Assembly: GCF_014356525.2 (NCBI RefSeq)
Contig: NC_052504.1
Span: 63,728,086 to 63,792,085 of the forward strand
Reading direction: 5' to 3'
DNA from: Nilaparvata lugens
Lineage: Eukaryota > Arthropoda > Insecta > Hemiptera > Delphacidae
DNA length: 64,000 bases
Shown here in pieces: positions 61,401-64,000 of this stretch; position 1 is the first letter of the stretch; the number at the start of each line of letters is the position of its first letter. The notes beneath the pieces were generated by a model. The model made no database searches. It saw only the letters and a list, made by a program, of their open reading frames with translations, and had not been told where the DNA came from. The position numbers and the translations under genes are program-made.

Positions 61401-63810
61401 TAAGCACCCTATTCCAGCAATAAGTTTTCAAAAACGTGTTCCTTATTACGTAGAATGACAATACTGTAGACATTTTTACATCAACCTATTTTTAGTTGTT
61501 TAAATACGAAACGTATAATTTTTGAATCCTGTTTATTATAGGTGTGGCATGCAAAACAAGAATTTTACTTTCAAATCAAAAACTGTTTTAAAGCTATAAT
61601 AGGGTATATATTATCAAACTCTTTCCAAATATGTTTGTTTATACTGGTACTCTCGCTGTAATAATTATTATCTGTACCTCAAGGTTAGACACATTTCTCT
61701 CAATAATTCTACACTGATTACTTGATTTGATTATAGGTATACTTTCCAGAAAATTTATTACGGATTTAAATTGAAAGTTACTGTATGGAATACTCAAGGG
61801 TCCTTGTTATGTATCTCAGCTTAATTATTAGGGATGTAGATATTTTAAACTCCAAATTAACTTTAAGACGACAGTCCACATACTTATTCCAATTAATTTT
61901 TCTAGAAATGAGATCTTAATGATCGGTTTCCAAGGATAAATTCAATTTTTTTAGAGCTATACAATTATTTGAATAATATTTAAGAGTAAATTATTGAATC
62001 AAACTTTGTCCGTATCTAGAAAAATAATACAACAGAGAGTGAAATAGGCCATAAAAGAACTAACATTTAAGCTTTTTTACAAAATTATTCATTCAGAAAT
62101 TCGTCTAAAGTACGAAAATACTGATATTGTAATCTAGAAGGAACACAATGAGGTAGAAAATTCAGACTCAGTACAATTACTTCATCCTCTCTAAACTTAA
62201 TCTCTCAGTGTATTTAATTTCCCAGAACAAAAACGTTCTTCCTAATGCATTGTTTAAGCTTAGAAGAGGATTTTGGAATTTTAAATAAAGTTTGATGCCT
62301 CAAATTGTAAATTGTTAATACAGTATTGCCAAAATCCTTTTCTTTTTTTAAATTCTAAATAAATTTATATCATACGAGTGGTAGTAAGTTTTCAAAAATT
62401 TCGAAAAAATCATTATGTGCTTAAAAATCATGAACATTTTTTCAATATCTGCTTGGAGATAGCTAATAATTTCAAACTAACATTAAATAACAATTAATAA
62501 TTCTATTAGGACTGGTTTCAAATTACAGTAATAGAAATGAATTTAAGCTTCCCATCAATGAAAAATATTCAGTTTATTCAATCAAATTATTCAAAGGGTT
62601 CTTATATCATTGGAATCAGCATCGCTTTTCTTAACATTTGTATCATCAATAATGAAGGAAATATCTTTTCAACGGTGGGTTTTCCATGACCGATCAAGCC
62701 ACAAATGAAAAAAAAACATATATGAAATCTTTGAAAAGCATTGAAAAACAATAATCACGCTTGCATGAAAAGAACCGAACTAATAGCAGGCAAAATATAG
62801 ATATCCGGGTTCTCGTTCTTGTAAAACATGACAACATGAATAGTCGCCCGTTACGTACGATACTCTCTCAGTTGAATTCACTTCATCAATGAATTGTTCA
62901 CCTTGAAAATAGAGGCTCACCGAACAATAAACTAGTCTTTTATTTGTGACTGATTTTAATGAATGGCAATCTACGTTGGGATCCCCCAACCGATGCAATG
63001 GCATAGGTACTACAGAATAATATAGTGCAATTTGATGCATTAGTTCTCGTATGTTCAATGTAATTTATAATTATTTTTCTTACTTTTGACTTTTCATGAA
63101 AATATGAAGGCGGATTGAATCGAGGCTTAATGTAATGGGCTCTAAAAAGTTTAGATCTGCCTTATGTGAATAAATATCAGGCAAATACAGTAATTCATTC
63201 AAACAAATAATTTCCTACACGTCCACAGCTATAATTGTGATTTTTTAATACAAAAATATACTTGACTCTTAGAAGCTTTTTTTCAGATAGTGTGAGAGAA
63301 TAGCTTGTTATAGCTCAAGGGTTTCAAAAGCACCAAGTAATATGCTTGGTCACAAAAATAATTATAGCATAACTCTTATGCATTAGAACACAGCAAATAT
63401 TAATTATGTTTATTCATGATTTCTCCAATGCACGCTTTTGTAATCATAAAGTTCTTCTGAACATTAATCATCGCATACAAAAAATATACTTCGGATTTAT
63501 ACCTAGGGCTCTGGATTGGCTTAGTTTCAATTAGATAAGGCACTAAAAGACGGTTTTTAGAGTTATATTGGATTCTATAGAGCCCTACGATTTAGGTACT
63601 GTGCTTATCAGAGGCTAGCGATAGCGTACCGCTCTCGATGCCTGTATCAAGGATTTTTTCAGATGTAGATTTTTTCTCTAACTCATATAGAAGTACATCA
63701 TCCATTCAACGTTATGTAGCTTGAATAATGGAAATATGGTACTTATATTCGCAAACTACTCATTCTCTTTTTAAGGTACTGTTTCTAAATTATTCAATGT
63801 TAAGTTTGTA
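61401..63810. other. AT-rich spacer, nothing recognised
   Basis: A 92-codon minus-strand frame at 62780-63058 lacks family resemblance or splice support. Otherwise no feature. Confidence 0.35.
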
Positions 63811-64000
63811 CAGTGGCGGCTACAGTGCAGGGAGGGGATCCCACACTCTCCTTCCTGTAATTTTGAAGGAATTTTATAATTAAAAAGATTCAATAATTCA
63901 TTTTTTTCCATATTTTCAGATTTTATTACTATTTTTATTTCATTTTTTACTATTTTTTCATTTTATAAAGGTATCTATCTATTTTATGATAAAATAAAGC
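63811..64000. mobile_element. hAT-like element start, cut by window end
   Basis: CAGTGGCGGCTACAGTGC at 63811 begins like the terminus of the hAT element at 51594 (CAGTGGCGGCT). The rest leaves the window, so the right end and target duplication cannot be checked. Confidence 0.4.

Noticed and set aside
62780..63058. 92-codon minus-strand frame with balanced amino-acid content
   Set aside because: It begins with TTG, has no recognisable motif, and no splice sites or neighbours argue for it.
1..64000. tRNA, rRNA or CRISPR features
   Set aside because: I looked for GGTTCGA-type T-loop words in the right setting and for regularly spaced identical repeats with unique spacers; none were convincing, and CRISPR is not expected in this kind of genome.

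Overview
This is AT-rich eukaryotic DNA with spliced genes, long introns and dense transposable elements. The transposon set (Polinton/Maverick, piggyBac, hAT, BEL/Pao, several non-LTR classes) and the only clear host gene point to an insect. A hemipteran such as a planthopper is my best guess, from the look of the repeats rather than from any search. All family names are read from the sequence and remembered families; nothing was aligned by computer.

Layout. (1) 1-2690: a broken gene of the DUF7869 transposase-like type, in what looks like a DNA element with GAAAGGGYGTATGTCA-type ends. Its right end cuts into (2) 2690-7409, a minus-strand internally deleted Polinton: integrase, packaging ATPase, a DUF8207-like protein, three copies of a small KFGRYL protein, a DNA polymerase N-terminal remnant, and a VP1-type phospholipase A2 domain fused to the start of an adenain-like protease. 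(3) 7980-13800: piggyBac remnant, LINE 3' ends, a MADF-domain exon and inverted-repeat elements. (4) 14760-18932 and 21274-23575: two nearly identical RTE-like LINE copies; the second runs into a 100-N assembly gap. (5) 25336-56737: the host gene BCKDHB (mitochondrial branched-chain 2-oxoacid dehydrogenase E1 beta), eight exons on the + strand with consistent splice phases. (6) 58797-60095: another truncated LINE. (7) About 60960-61400: a locally GC-richer stretch with a perfect RFX X-box. (8) 63811-64000: the start of a hAT-like element leaving the window.

The two largest BCKDHB introns each carry a BEL/Pao LTR retrotransposon with intact 5-bp target duplications: 36907-41488 (minus strand, intron 4) and 44512-51281 (plus strand, intron 5). 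The first has lost most of pol and carries a GC-rich minisatellite in its place; the second keeps gag, protease, reverse transcriptase, RNase H and integrase but has two frameshifts and two stops. Intron 4 also holds a 3.2-kb element with about 270-bp inverted termini and internal minisatellites (a short relative sits in intron 6), a MITE family whose second copy was split by the BEL insertion inside a LINE remnant, and a long hairpin.

Two themes recur. Nearly all in-frame nonsense codons in these dead elements are TGA, and most LTR-LTR differences fall at CpG/TpG/CpA, which fits methylation-driven decay. The two LINE copies differ largely by single-base and homopolymer indels, which raises the chance that some frameshifts, including one in BCKDHB exon 1, are sequencing errors.
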